Shown here piece after piece: positions 9,909 to 21,745 of a DNA stretch of 64,000 nt; the stretch's first letter is position 1, and each line of letters opens with the position of its first letter. Source of the DNA: Batillaria attramentaria (lineage: Eukaryota; Mollusca; Gastropoda; Batillariidae). A program made the translations under genes and the position numbers. Location: contig JACVVK020000191.1 of assembly GCA_018292915.2 (NCBI GenBank), positions 299,001 to 363,000 on the forward strand, given 5' to 3'. The notes under the pieces were generated by a model. That model saw nothing but the letters and a program-made list of their open reading frames with translations, was not told the origin of the DNA and did no database searches.

Positions 9909-12049
9909 GCCTCACGCTGCTCGTCTGACAGATGATACTTCTGCATATCTTGTGATTTCCTTGTTGCTTTTGTGACTTCCGTTACTGAATTAATTTTGAC
10001 ATAAAATCTGGAAGATCTAGAGAGCTGATGAAACGTGGACTTAAGTGCCTTGAATTGTACTTACGAAATTGCAGTATTGGAACTTTTTTGGCCGGCGCTT
10101 CTCGCAGAAACATGAAAAATGTGTTTATCTAAAAGCTCTGTTATTCTTAATACTAAAGCTATAATAGTGCAGTAGTTCACGTCATATGTGCAGTTGGCAC
10201 AAGTGACAAAAATACCGGAACGATGAGTAATTTGAAGGAGTCTTTTAATAGATATTTGGCCTTATATGCAAACCACCCCTACCTCGGAAACATTTTTCTT
10301 ACACAAAACCTGTCAGAGCTACAGAGCTGTGCTACGAAAACAGGCAGTATAATTGGATGATCTTCGCAATTTCAGAAAATGAAGCCATTTGAACATTTTT
10401 TTCCGAAAAAATTCGTAACATGACCGATTTTTTAAAATCGGCGATAACTCCTTTGAAAATGCCGCAGGATAAAATTCGTGAAAGGTAGGTCTGGAGAAGG
10501 TGAATTCCCATTTTATTTCAAAGTAAAAAGGCCTCCAACGAGGTGGTTTAGGAGATAGCCATCATTACATCCGTACACACACACACACACGTCAACTCCC
10601 GCCAAAAAGAACGCAGTGTCTATGACGCATATTTCGTTACGTCACTGTGTGCGTGAAAGTAAGTATTGTGTGGAGAAACGTCACAGTCTTGTTTTGTATC
10701 ACTGAAACTTGCTGCTGCGCGTAGCAAAATCTTCCCCGTCTCATAAAGTTGTTTCTCTATAGAGAAACAACTTAAAAAGATGACTTAAAGTAACTTTAGT
10801 ACGTGTACTATAGTCTATGACCAAAACACCGGTTCGCGGCAACTCGAACCGGTTCGGCGAACCGGTTCAAATGGGAACCGGTTTTAACCGGTAAACCGGT
10901 TAACCGCGGCAGCTCTAATTCATTCACACACACTGACTGGGAGACTGCATGTTACACACTCCCTCCCCTACACACGCCAAAAGAAACAATCGTGCACGCA
11001 CAAATCTAAGCCCGAGCTCACATCCTTTCGATTAGCCCATAAACCACGCCCATCGCAAATCTCCCAAGGTTACCTTTCGACCTGCCCCTCCCCTGTGTCC
11101 CTCCCTCGGTCATCCCATCTCTAACCCTGAACCCACCACCTAATTCACGCACGCAAACTTAGATCTACCACTCGTTCTGTCCAAACAGTGGCGCCTGCAA
11201 AACATGTGGCACGCGTCATCAGTTTCCCGCATACTGAAAAACAGGTGACTTGTTCGTTTCCGTAGGGTAATTATAGCCGTGACGAAATATGTTCATAAGT
11301 TATCTTCCCGACGTGTTTTTCAAGCAAAAAAAAATAATTTTTTTTTAAAGTCTCTCCGACAGTGGTTAGAGTTCGGCTTATCTGTCAAAATCACGTTTGG
11401 GATATCCGTGTTTGAGTTAGCTATTTTTTTGACAGTTTGGCTTATCCGAATTAGAAATAGTCTTACAAAGAGGGGGGTCTGGCGGAGACTTGGTTTTGGT
11501 TTCCGTTATCGGTTTTTTGCTTAAACGTGTTTCGTTTAGGCGAGTGCGGCTGTATTCTCTTGAGGAGATGCACTTTACATGTCTGCAGAAAACTCTCTGG
11601 TATGTAAAATCAGGCAAACCTGTATCTCTGGAACGAAGATGGCTAGAATCACATTTCTTGTTTTATTGTGCTTGGATAGACAACATAACCGTACCATTTT
11701 AAAAGATTTTGTTTTCACACTACTTCGCGTTTTTTATTTTCTAAGCGCAATTCGCGTGCAAGTAATTTTCGTGTGAACGACAGGATAGAAACATCCACAT
11801 AGTACACCATTTGATTGAGAATTGATCCAGGTTTATTTTGCACCCTTGTCATACAGTTAGCTTTTCACGTTGGGGTGGTGAACTGAAACGCAGAAGTAGA
11901 TCGTTTTTTTATTTCTCCGTCAATTTTCATCACACTTAAGCGGCACCCAGAAAATATAAGAGCAGCTTCTCATCTTCGTTTTGATACCCAGTTCTGTGCA
12001 AGTATTCCTGTAAATCGTATCAATAATAAAGAGAAGACAGTTAAGCTTT

Positions 12050-12315
12050 AATAACCTTGACTCAAGATCATTCAAAAGGGTACATTGTGAAAGGTCTCCT
12101 CACTCTCTACCAGAAAGCCAAGCTTGGTGCCTTTGTTTATCCTGACCAAATGCCGTTACATTTTCAAAATTTTTCCAGAAACAGCTTGTACGTCTTATGT
12201 TACAGGTCATTAAAGATAGGTGTGTCAGTAAAGATTTTATCAGTATCTATTATGCAAAGTTTAATGCCTCTGGTGTTTGCAGTATCTGATAAAATGCCAC
12301 TATCAGGCATACCAT
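12050..12315 (+). repeat. diverged nuclear-receptor-motif repeat fragment
   Basis: AACCTTGACTCAAGATCATT, then GAAAGGTCTCCTCACTCTCT, GCTTGTACGTCTTATGTTAC and TATGCAAAGTTTAATGCCTC follow the unit order of the intact copies at 20706 and 41127. Confidence 0.7.
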
Positions 12316-12895
12316 TAACTACCCTGCTATTAACATTTCCAGGACACAGAACGTGAAAATTCAGAACACAACACAACCTTCAGGAATACACCAAGAATAC
12401 AAGTAAATCAACCAAGCTTCAGACACAAATTTAATCACTGTGTTGGCTCACCTGCATGAAATTACACTCTGTACAAATGTATTCCAGATTAGTCAAAAGA
12501 CTTGATTTTGTCTCAATGAGAGTAGGAGACCGATTTGGGCGATAAAAATTGTTTGCTGAAGAGACCTGGTCTGCATTTTGCGCTCCACCCGTGCAGTTGT
12601 CACCTCATCCATCCCATCCAAGAGAGATAACATGGTCAACTGCTGCGACCAAACTGAATCATGCAGTGACGTTTTTTTCTGGACTAGCAGCAGATGTCCT
12701 TATTTTCAGGACAGACTGTTTTATGCATTTTCCAGGACAAGTACCGTTCCTCTGTAATGCTATGTTCCAGACTGCAAAGGTCATTCACAGGGGTATTTTT
12801 GGAAAGGTCCTGTCGCTGTCATCAACATGCCAAGTTGGGTTCCTCTGTAGATCCTGGGAAAATGCAGGGCTTAATATGGTCCATGATCCAAGAGG

Positions 12896-12951
12896 AGGAA
12901 ATGTGTGTAGCATACAATAACAATGGAAATGTGTGTAGCATACAATAACAA
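12896..12951. repeat. 28-bp tandem duplication
   Basis: GAAATGTGTGTAGCATACAA followed by TAACAATG is present twice in direct succession with small differences. Confidence 0.85.
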
Positions 12952-13865
12952 AGAGCCAAAACCACTACTGCCCATCTGCAAAGCATTTGCTTTATGTTAG
13001 GGGTCTCTAGGGGCATGCTCCCAAGTTTTTCTTTAAAAAAAAATAAATCAGACTAAACTCTGTACAATTTGGGGTGCTTTGGGATGATTTTATGTGCTTT
13101 AGAGGAGAAAACTCACTATCTGAGGGGAGGAAATTGTTTAGCTAAAGGTGGAAATCTGCTGAAAAGTGGAAGATTTCAAGCCCTGGATATTATTATGGAC
13201 ATATACAGATGGAGGAGGATAATACATCCGGCATGAAAGGCAGTGCATACACATACATTTGGAACTTAAGATGTGATTCACCCCTTTTCCCTGTATTTCT
13301 TCTCCTTTATGTATACATGTATTTGTTCATGAACTCTGTACATCTAGGCCTATTCCCAGCATGGAATGGAATATGTAGTTTTTCCTGGGATGTAAAATGC
13401 ACACTTAAGCCTTGACATGACTGGTGTGAGAGCCAGTGGCACACTTTCATGTGGACATTTCACTGTATCTAACTGAAGTTCACTGCCCAACATTTGCTAA
13501 TTTTTTCACATCCAGATTTGCTTTTAAATCTAAACAACAAAGCAAGGTTTGACAAATCCCGTCACCAAAGTCAAATTACCGGTAGATCAGGTGTGCATGT
13601 GTGCACTCAGTTCCATACACAGAGGTGCCAAGCCCCCAAAATGTCTGTCAGTACTGCTTCATGCAAATGGCAGTATTTTTCGGCACGTGTCAGTATTCTG
13701 TCGTACAAAGACTAAAACCATTAACAGAAAAAATAGTCGAAGTGTGAGTGTGTGTATGCACGCACGCGCGCACATACACTCACACTGTGTAAATAAACAT
13801 AAAAAGTAAACAGTTACAAAATTGTAAAGTTCCAGACCTGACTCCTGTCTATTATTATTATTATT

Positions 13866-13902
13866 TTTTTTTTTTTTTTTTTTTTGGGGGGGGGGGGGGG
13901 GG
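13866..13902. repeat. poly-T/poly-G run
   Basis: About 20 T followed directly by about 17 G, preceded by (TTA)n. One of many C/G homopolymers in this window (others at about 1518, 3158, 6270, 8731, 9091, 15420, 18465, 18521, 18751, 31422, 36006, 42848, 45061 and 46675). Confidence 0.95.
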
Positions 13903-14157
13903 TATCATTTTATAGCAATTAATGAACTCAGCATGAAAACATCTGAACAAGCAAACGTGGGGTTTCCCTGTCTGAGTCAGGTAACCTAGTAACTACAGGC
14001 AGAATTGCCTATTTGTAACTGAACAGCAAACAGTCTGAGGCCATGATCAACTTCAACTGGCACAGCATGCTGTCGCCTGTGACTTGTGATATTCCGGTCA
14101 GAACCAAAAGGTCGTGCACTAATTCTGTTGCTTTTGGTTCCTTCACACCTGAACTTC

Positions 14158-15050
14158 CAGGGCCTAACATTGGAAAAAGTGACTTCGGCTTACTAGGCCG
14201 GGGTCCAGGAGCCGCCTAGGTCCCTGGTGGGGTGCAGGGACAACGCTGACGAATTTCATGATCAGTTGGGGAGGTTTTGGAGGCCTCTCCTGACAGCTGG
14301 TATCATGACAAACAACGTTATTCTGTCAACTAATAACTTGTACTGTGGCCATTTATGGTGAAAGAACAGTTTATGAACAGTTTGAAAATTATTTTTTTTT
14401 AAAAACCTTTTCTCGGTCACCATTTATTCAACACACTGAGAAAATATTTTACTGCTTATCTTTACACAGTTTTAGCTTTTAATGAACCTTTGTGATGAAC
14501 TGTCAAAAGACTACATGTATTTTCCAGTTTAATGTATGAATGTTGATTGCTAAATGTAGCTCAAGCAAACTGCTCATTGTTTTCACCACGGACTGCAGGC
14601 AAAAGAAAAGACTTTCACCATCACCCATGCTGCTGCATTACCAGACATGAAATTATACAGTGAGTTGCTTTTTGAAAATGAAAAACAAATTCCATTCTGG
14701 ACTACAGTACAGTATTTTGGATTGGGTGGCCGCTTATTATTTGAAAAGAACAGTGAAGTTTGGATTGTTTTGCTTAAGGTTTGGGTCCAGGAGAAGGAGC
14801 GGTTGTCACAGGCTCTACCTGTTGCTTTTGGCCGCAATCAACGATGTCACTTCCATGGGTCATTTTCTCCTTTCTCGGTTTTTCGCTCTAGTTCGCACGT
14901 TAGTGGCCGACAGAAATGGCGCGAGCCTTGCCTAAAGCTAACCGACGTAGCCACTTGAGAAGAGTACAGAATGCTGATTTGGCGTTACGGCGTACTGGCA
15001 GAACCCGAGTCGGAGTTAGTACGCTATTCGGCGTATAATGTTAGGCCCTG
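14158..15050. mobile_element. dispersed repeat A, copy 1 (TIR element)
   Basis: The ends CAGGGCCTAACATT and AATGTTAGGCCCTG are 14-bp perfect inverted repeats, flanked by the 5-bp direct repeat ACTTC (14153-14157 and 15051-15055). The interior is collinear with 19074-20211 (for example GGAGGTTTTGGAGGCCTCTC and TGGCCGCTTATTATTTGAAA). No coding capacity is seen. A CAGGG-type end suggests hAT affinity, but the duplication is shorter than the usual 8 bp. Confidence 0.8.
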
Positions 15051-16249
15051 ACTTCCTAACGATCTTTTTTAAATAAAATGGGACACGATTCACATAGCCG
15101 GAGGAGTCCGATGTACACACTGTTATACATTCGTGTTCCAAAAGCGATCAACATCTCTGCATGTGTCACTGCTGTTTCTGCTTTTGTGCCAACAAATCGG
15201 AACGACTGGTAGTTTCTCCTTTCGTTTTTCAAGTCGCTGACAAACCGTGTCAGCTATGATCAAAACCATACAGCTTTGGTCAAATTTGCCTCCTCCGTAT
15301 TTTTCGCAACCAAACCATATTTCCGTATTTAATTGAGTTAAGCGAAAAATAATACGGCCAATCCGTACTAGTTGGCACCTCTGCATACAGATAGTGAATA
15401 CAAATCAGTGAAGTGGAGAGGGGGGGGGGGGGGGGGGGAGTGAAGCCCTACATGAATTGTGTACTTCCTTTGCTTCTGTTAAGCCTAAGTGCACTGTGGA
15501 GTTGATTTTGAAAGGGGAATGGCAAATTCAGGGTGAAGTCCTTTACCCTGGTTGTAGGTGGGAACCAGTCATTTTGAACACTGTGCCACACGAGAAAAAT
15601 TGTTTGGAGCACACATACTCAGCATGCAACCATCAAATGATCATGCCATTTCCATGCACTGAGCACCTCGGGACAAGCAAACCATGTTTGCTCTTGTGTA
15701 TATATTATAAAAATATGACACCGTACAAACAGGTTTCCTTTACATCAAATGCATTAAGGACTTAAAAATTTGAAGAGATATAACAAGCGCTCAATATCTC
15801 TGTTTATAAATAGATAATATATATATATTATATATAATTGTCATCAACTGATCAAGGCACTAAAAGCACTTGCACACATATAAAACCTTCCTTCACAATC
15901 TGTTTTTAGTACAGAAGAACCTGTTTTGGGCGACCACCCACGGGACTGACCAAAACCAGTCTTTATGACAGGTGGTCAGTCTATTGGCCCCAGCCAGTAC
16001 ACATGAAGCCTACACACTACATGCCTGAGCATGTGCCCACTGAAAGTCACTTCACCCGTTGAAACTCCAGGAATTTATCCATTAGCAGTGTTCCAAAACA
16101 CTAAGTGCATGCTTGTAGACATTTAAAGAGTAAATTGGGCTTGTCATTAACTTAGTCAAACTCTCAAAGATGCATGTAAATGTGAACACACAGTCCAAGA
16201 CACAGCGTTTTAGCTCCAAAACCGAACTGCCATTCCCTCTTCGTTCTTT
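15051..16249. other. no gene recognised; possible TIR end
   Basis: Contains a poly-G run (about 15420), an imperfect (TA)n patch (15810-15835) and at about 15910 a TA-CAGAAGAACCTGTTTTGGGCGAC sequence. That could be a pogo-like end whose inverted partner is near 17660-17690 (CGCCCAAAAGAGGTTTCTA). Confidence 0.4.
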
Positions 16250-17262
16250 TGCTTGTTTCCAGTAACGAAGTCCCTGTTCCTTGTGAAATTCTCGGATGAC
16301 ACTGCATTAGTTTCTCTCTTGTTCGGATCTGAACAAACCCACGGTCCTGCACTGGATGAGTTTGTTGAGTGGTGTGACGACTCTTTCTTGGATTTAAATG
16401 TGATGAAAACTAAAGAGATGGTTTTTGATTTCCGAAGTAACAAAAATGTGGTTGTGGAGACTGTCATACACAATCAGGCAGTACAGGTAGTTGAAGAATA
16501 CAAGTACTTGGGAATAGTCATTGATGACAAACTAAGATGGGATGCCAACACAGAAGCCATAGTAAAGAAAGGTCAGCAGAGATTATATTTTCTGAGGAAA
16601 CTCAACTACTTCTCTGTGGATACAAAGTTCTTGGCACTATTTTATGTCTTTCATTGAAAGCATTCTTACCTTCTCTTTTATTTGCTGGTTTGGCTCTCTT
16701 AGTGTTGAAAACAAAAACTCCCTCCAGAAAATTGTCAACATCAGTTCAAAAGTGATTGGTAAGCCACAGAGAAACCTTCAGGCGTTTTTTGAGCAGCAGG
16801 TCATCAGGAAGGCCAGTTCCATCTTAGGTATTCATGCTCACATTCTGTATAGAGAGTTTGAACGTTTTCCTTCTGGTCGAAGATTCAGAGCCCACTTCTG
16901 TAAAACTAACCGTCGAAAGTTCTCTTTTTTTCCCCAACTGCAATATCCCTTCTCAACAAGAAGCACTGAGTGCCATAATTACTGTGATGTATTTTAATAA
17001 GCTGCTGTTTCCGCTTCTGTGATGCTTGTGATACTTGTCTGTGAATTTTTTTTTTTTTTTTTTAGTTGCCTCATGCTTATAATTCTCTGGTTAGTCACCA
17101 AGTGCAGGATATGTGTGTGTGTGTGTGTGTGTGTGAGAAAGAGAGAGAGAGAGAGTGTACAATTATATGAATTTAGTGATCTTAACTTCTTTATGTGTCT
17201 TATGCTCGCCCGCATGAATTGCCCTACGGGGATAAATAAAGTATTTTTGACTTTGACTTGAC
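16250..17262 (+). mobile_element. L2-like LINE 3' end
   Basis: The sequence starts in the RT catalytic region (KFSDDTALVSLL, an F-x-DD box with Ser for Ala). It continues WCDDSFLDLNVMKTKEMVFD, VEEYKYLGIVIDDKLRWD and, after a frame change near 16655, FSFICWFGSLSVENKN and FPSGRRFRAHF. This order is typical of L2-type LINEs. The 3' end reads GGGGATAAATAAAGTATTTT and a short TTGACTTTGACTTGACT tail. A (GT)n(GA)n tract lies at 17111-17154 in the 3' UTR. It sits in a copy of dispersed repeat A. Confidence 0.87.
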
Positions 17263-17580
17263 TGTCCACCCACTCCCAATAACAGCACGAATTTTTATCA
17301 CAGAATGGTTGGCTACGCTCAAGGGCGTCAATTCCAGGGGCCATTTGCAGCTTTCGCAGATTTCTGCTCTAGCTGGCACACTGATGGCTGCCGAAAGTGG
17401 AGTGACTGCCATAAGTTGACCTGCATAGCCGTTTGAGAATGGTAGAGTGACGAGCGGTACAAAAACTTAATGAATTGGGCATACTTTGCTGATATGGCAT
17501 ACACCACTGAAGATCGGCACACTGGAGGAACTGGGTTGGTGGAAATACACCGATCAGCATACAGCATTATGCCCTAGGTA
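17263..17580. repeat. dispersed repeat A, copy 3 (3' part)
   Basis: From TGTCCACCCACTCCCAATAA through GCATAGCCGTTTGAGAA to GCATACAGCATTATGCCCTA. It aligns with about 19890-20210 of copy 2. The L2-like LINE ends exactly where this begins, so the LINE probably inserted into this copy. Confidence 0.7.
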
Positions 17581-17859
17581 TTACAGGTGGACGACCAATG
17601 AAGATCTAGTTAAGAAGTAAAACCTTCTGTGCCAGGAAAACCCTTCGTAAATGGCAGGTGGCTGCCCAAACGAGATGTCGCCCAAAAGAGGTTTCTAATG
17701 CACTATAACATACACACAGACAGAAAACATGTCTAGTTTGCACAAGTGTCTCCTTTTTCTACAACACTTACGTTTTACGTCATGAAGCTAAAACAGCTTT
17801 CATCGAATAAACATAAATGGCAATGACAACCATCACTGCACAGGTTAAATATCTACATC

Positions 17860-18074
17860 TCAAATATTAACGTCAATGTCATACGCATCAAACAGGTCTG
17901 CGATACCTGTATTGTTCAGACCAAATATGTAATCATCAACATCAAATGGAGGTTCAAGAGAGACAAAAGGCATGTCCGTGTCCTGGTCTGTAGTCTGCTG
18001 TAACAAGCTCGAGTCGAGAGAGGGGGACAGGTCCTCTTGGTCAAGCAAAGCTCGCTTCATGATGTCTGCTGAAC
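17860..18074 (-). CDS. E2F: E2F exon 9 (transactivation and Rb-binding end, stop codon)
   Basis: The acceptor is GTGACAG and the exon begins with two bases completing Gly. Seventy codons follow, then TGA at 17860-17862. The end, [20 protein letters not shown] followed by IDVNI, matches the E2F pocket-protein-binding signature (D-Y-x-F-G-L ... D-L-F-D) that sits inside the transactivation domain. No clear polyadenylation signal was seen on the minus strand in the next 100 bp, so the 3' end is undefined. Confidence 0.93.
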
Positions 18075-21000
18075 CTGTCACGAATCAGGAACCAGTTGCA
18101 TGATATACTATTATGTAAGTAATGGTAGACATTGTTGAGTAATTTCATGTTTAACAGGCAAATTCCATCTTTGCTAAACCAAATTACGTTTTGGAGCAGT
18201 TTTGTTGTACTTTACTCCTGCTATGTTGCTCTCTTTGTGCACTTGCAGAGAAGACACAGGATGCAACAGAATCCAACTCGGCGCACTGGAGGATAATACT
18301 TCATTAAACAGAAGATGTGCGGAGAACAAATTCATAAAAGAAGAAGAACCCAGAACGTTGTGCAGGGCTGCTTATATACTAAACAGGTCAGATCTAGAAC
18401 ATTCCTCAACTTACTGCCAAGTTCAAAATCTTTCCAAGGTGACGTAATCAGGGGTGCTAGAATCCCCCCCCCCCCCTCCACCCCAAAAGAACGTACGATT
18501 TTCTCCCAAATCGGAAATCTGGGGGGGGGGGGGGGTGCCATTGTTTTCATCACATGCAGGTTTTGAAACTCGACAAGCAAATCTAGCTACCGCAAACTAC
18601 GTAACACGAGACCTGGCCGCCTGCACACGCCACCTGTTTCTTTTTCGCAATTTTGCGGTTAAAAATGTTTCTAGTTGAAGGGGAGGCCAATGCAACTTGT
18701 ACTCCGCCGAAGACGGTCTCGCGAAAGTTCCATCTAACGACAAATCGGAATCCCCCCCCCCCCCCCCCCCTCAAAAACATACGATTTTCTGCCAAATCGG
18801 AAATCTGGGTTATGTGAAATTTGAAATCCGATCCCAATCGGAAATCCGCAACCCCTGCGTAATCTACTGCAATGACGTTACTGCACCATGTTCTGGGATG
18901 GTCTAGAAATTTCCATTGAAATGCAGTGGCTTTTCGCCATCTTTACAAGTTTCACTCATGAGAGTGCCTGTATTAGGGAGGTCAGTGATCTAGTTGTTAT
19001 CCAACTTTGTCACCAAGGTCAGTGGTCAGGTTCGAGTGTTACTCGGGGCCAAAAATATTTCCTTCTCATATGAAGGCCTAACATTGGAAAAAGTGACTTC
19101 AGCTTACTAGGCCGGGGTCAAGGGGCCGTCTAGGTCCCTGGTGGGGTGCAGAGGAAAGGCCCCGCTAAGGGGTTCAGGGGGGAAGCCCCCTGGCTGCTGA
19201 CGAATTTCATGATTTGGGGGAGGTTTTGGAGGCCTCTCCTGACAGCTGGTATCATGACAAACAACTTTATTCAGTCAACTAAAAACTTGTACTGTGGCCA
19301 TTTATGGGAAAAAGGAACAGTTTATGAACATTTTGAAAATTATGAAAAAAACACACCGAGAAAATATTTTACTGCTTAACTTTACACAGTTTTAACTTTT
19401 AATGAACCTTTGTGATGAACTGTCAAAAGATTACATACATCATTACATGTGTGTATTTTCCAGTTAAATGTATGAATGGTGATTGCTAAATGTAGCTCAA
19501 GCAAACTGCTCATTGTTTTCATCACGCACTGCAGGCAAAAGAAAAGACTGTTTCACTATCACTATGTATCAGCCATACTGCTCCATTTCCAGACATGAAA
19601 TCATACTCTGAGTTGCTTTTTGAAAAAGAAACTGAAAAAATTCCATTCTGGACTACAGTACAGTATTTTGGATTGGGTGGCCGCTTATTATTTGAAAAGA
19701 ACAGTGAAGTTTGGATTGTTTTGCCTGAAGAAGCGGTTGTCACAGACTCTACCTGTTGCTGTATACAATTTCTTTCCGGCGCATGTGGCAGTAGGCCTTG
19801 CGATGGCAGTCACTTTACGGAACTGCCAGCTACTGAACCAGCCCTTGAACTCTTCCTTCCCTGGCTTGTTCACAATAATGAAATTCCAGTCCACCCACTC
19901 CCAGGAATAGCACAAACTTTTATCCCCGAATGATTGGCCGCGATCAACGATGTCAGCTCCATGAGGTCATTTTCAGCTTTCACGGTTTTCCGCTGTAGTG
20001 CGCACGCAAATGTTTGACAGAAATGGCGCAATCCTTGCCTAAAGCTAACCCGCATAGCCGTTTGAGAAGAGTACAGAATGCCGAGTGACCAAACCATTGC
20101 TGATATGGCGTTTCAGCGTAAGCCGAAAGGCGTACGCCACATCACAATCGGTGTATTGGCGCATCCCTGGTCGGCGTAAATACACCAAACAGCGTATAAT
20201 GTTAGGTCCTGAATTAGTTCTGCCGAACACAAGATTAACTTTTGCCCCATTAAAGTCCTCTGTGAGCTCAATCTTTTACTGTGTGTAGACTCACATCTGT
20301 ACACATGCCAATGTAACCAAGTTGCTAAAAACAGCCACACGCAAGTGCTGTCTAGTTAGTGTTCAGTCCACAACCAAATAGGGTCATCTGCTCAGTATGC
20401 AGTACTTCTGCGTAGACATGTATAACAACATATACGCCAACCACAGTCACCAAAATGGTTTCTGATGCTACATTATGTCCCAGGTGACTGATTCGGATGC
20501 GTGAGTGGGCACATTCCATATAAAGTTGTCCACAGTGATGTTGTAGGCTGACAAACATACCTAGACTTTTAAGGTTTTCTACTTCACATTTTTAGCATGC
20601 TATCACTTAGAAATCGGATTATGAAATTAGAAAAAAAAAATGCCTTAGTCTGAAATGGGCAGATGCAAAGGCCAAGCCAAAGTCCGCAAAAAAAAAAAAA
20701 AAAAACTAGAGAGGCAAAAGCCTCCATGGCTCCCTTGTGACAAGGGTCAAGGTCATTCACAAGTGTATGTTTGTAAAGCTCTGATCACTATCATCACGGC
20801 AAGTAAAGTGTCTCTGGCGTTCCAAGTTCCTGGCAATATTACAATTTTCCCCCAAACAGTTTGCATGGCCTTGACCTTGGGTCAAGGTCATTAAAATGAG
20901 ATCACATCATGTCTATTATTATGCCATGTTTGACGCCTCTAGTATTTGTAGTTCCTCCGAAAATGGTAATGTTAAAATTCACAACAGACAGCGTTAATGA

Positions 21001-21706
21001 CCTTGACCTTCAGTCAAGGTCATTCAAAAAGGTAGGTCTCATTGCAGTCTATCATCATGCCCTGTTTGGTGCCTCAACTGTTTGTTGTTTCAGAGAAAAT
21101 GCCAAGGTTAAAGCTTCCCCAAAACAGCTTGCATGGCCTTGACCTTGACTAAAAGTCATTGAACACAGGTATGTAAGTGAAGGTGTTGCCAATGTCTATC
21201 ATCATGCAAAGTTTGATACTTCTGGTTCTTCTAGATTCCGAAAAAATGCAAATGTAAAAATTTCCAAACAGACTGCTTTAATGACCTTGACCTTGGGTCA
21301 AGGTCATTTAAAATGGTATGTGTGCATAGGTCTTATCACTGTCTATCAGCACGCCAAGTTTGGCGCCTCTGCTGTTTGTTATTTCTGAGAAAATGCCAAT
21401 GTTAAGGTTTCACAAAAATAGCTTGTATGGCCTTGACCTTGACACAAGGCCATTGAATACATGTATATCTGTAAAGTTCTTATCAATGTCTATCACCATG
21501 CAAAGTTTCAAACCTCTGGTCTTTGTAGATTCCGTGAAAATGCCAATGTAAAATTTTCAAACAGACAGCGTTAGTGACCTTGACCTTGAGTCAAGGTCAT
21601 TCAAAATGATATGTTTTGAAAGGTCTTATGGTTGTCTATCAGCATGCAAAGTTTGGTGTCTCTGCTGTTTGTAGTTTCTGAGAAAACGACAACGTTAAAG
21701 TTTTCT

Positions 21707-21745
<39 letters not shown>

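Larger units (their letters stand above)
8765..10917. mobile_element. hAT-type non-autonomous element with exact 8-bp target duplication
   Basis: The direct repeat ATTCATTC lies at 8757-8764 and 10918-10925. The ends TAGAGCTG and CAGCTCTA are inverted repeats, continuing into stretches rich in AACCGGTT on both sides. An 8-bp duplication with TAGAGCTG-type ends is the hAT pattern. No transposase is seen. Inside are a SINE, a 145-bp segment shared with 43895-44075, a roughly 190-bp tandem duplication (about 9700-10035) and a CRE-motif cluster. Confidence 0.88.
8119..11552. mobile_element. pogo/Tigger-like non-autonomous DNA element, split by a hAT-type element
   Basis: The left end CAGTCAAACACGCTTAAGCC and the inverted right end (CAGCCGCACTCGCCTAAACG on the minus strand) are imperfect inverted repeats. 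Each is flanked by TA (8117-8118 and 11553-11554). CAG ends and TA targets fit pogo/Tigger elements. Subterminal sequence is also inverted (TTCGGATAAGCCAAACT on both sides). Without the inserted hAT element it would be about 1.27 kb, with no transposase. Confidence 0.6.
11555..14157. other. no gene recognised
   Basis: Apart from the repeat fragment at 12050, a 28-bp duplication and the T/G run, nothing is identified. Open frames of up to about 120 codons (for example near 12549-12920) lack recognisable motifs. Confidence 0.5.

Noticed and set aside
12549..12920. 123-codon plus-strand open frame
   Set aside because: No recognisable motif, no splice pattern, surrounded by repeat fragments; chance is as likely.
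15910..17695. Single large pogo-like element bounded by GGGCGACCACC and its inverse
   Set aside because: The ends match only partly and the interval contains unrelated pieces; noted as a possibility in the unassigned regions, not called.
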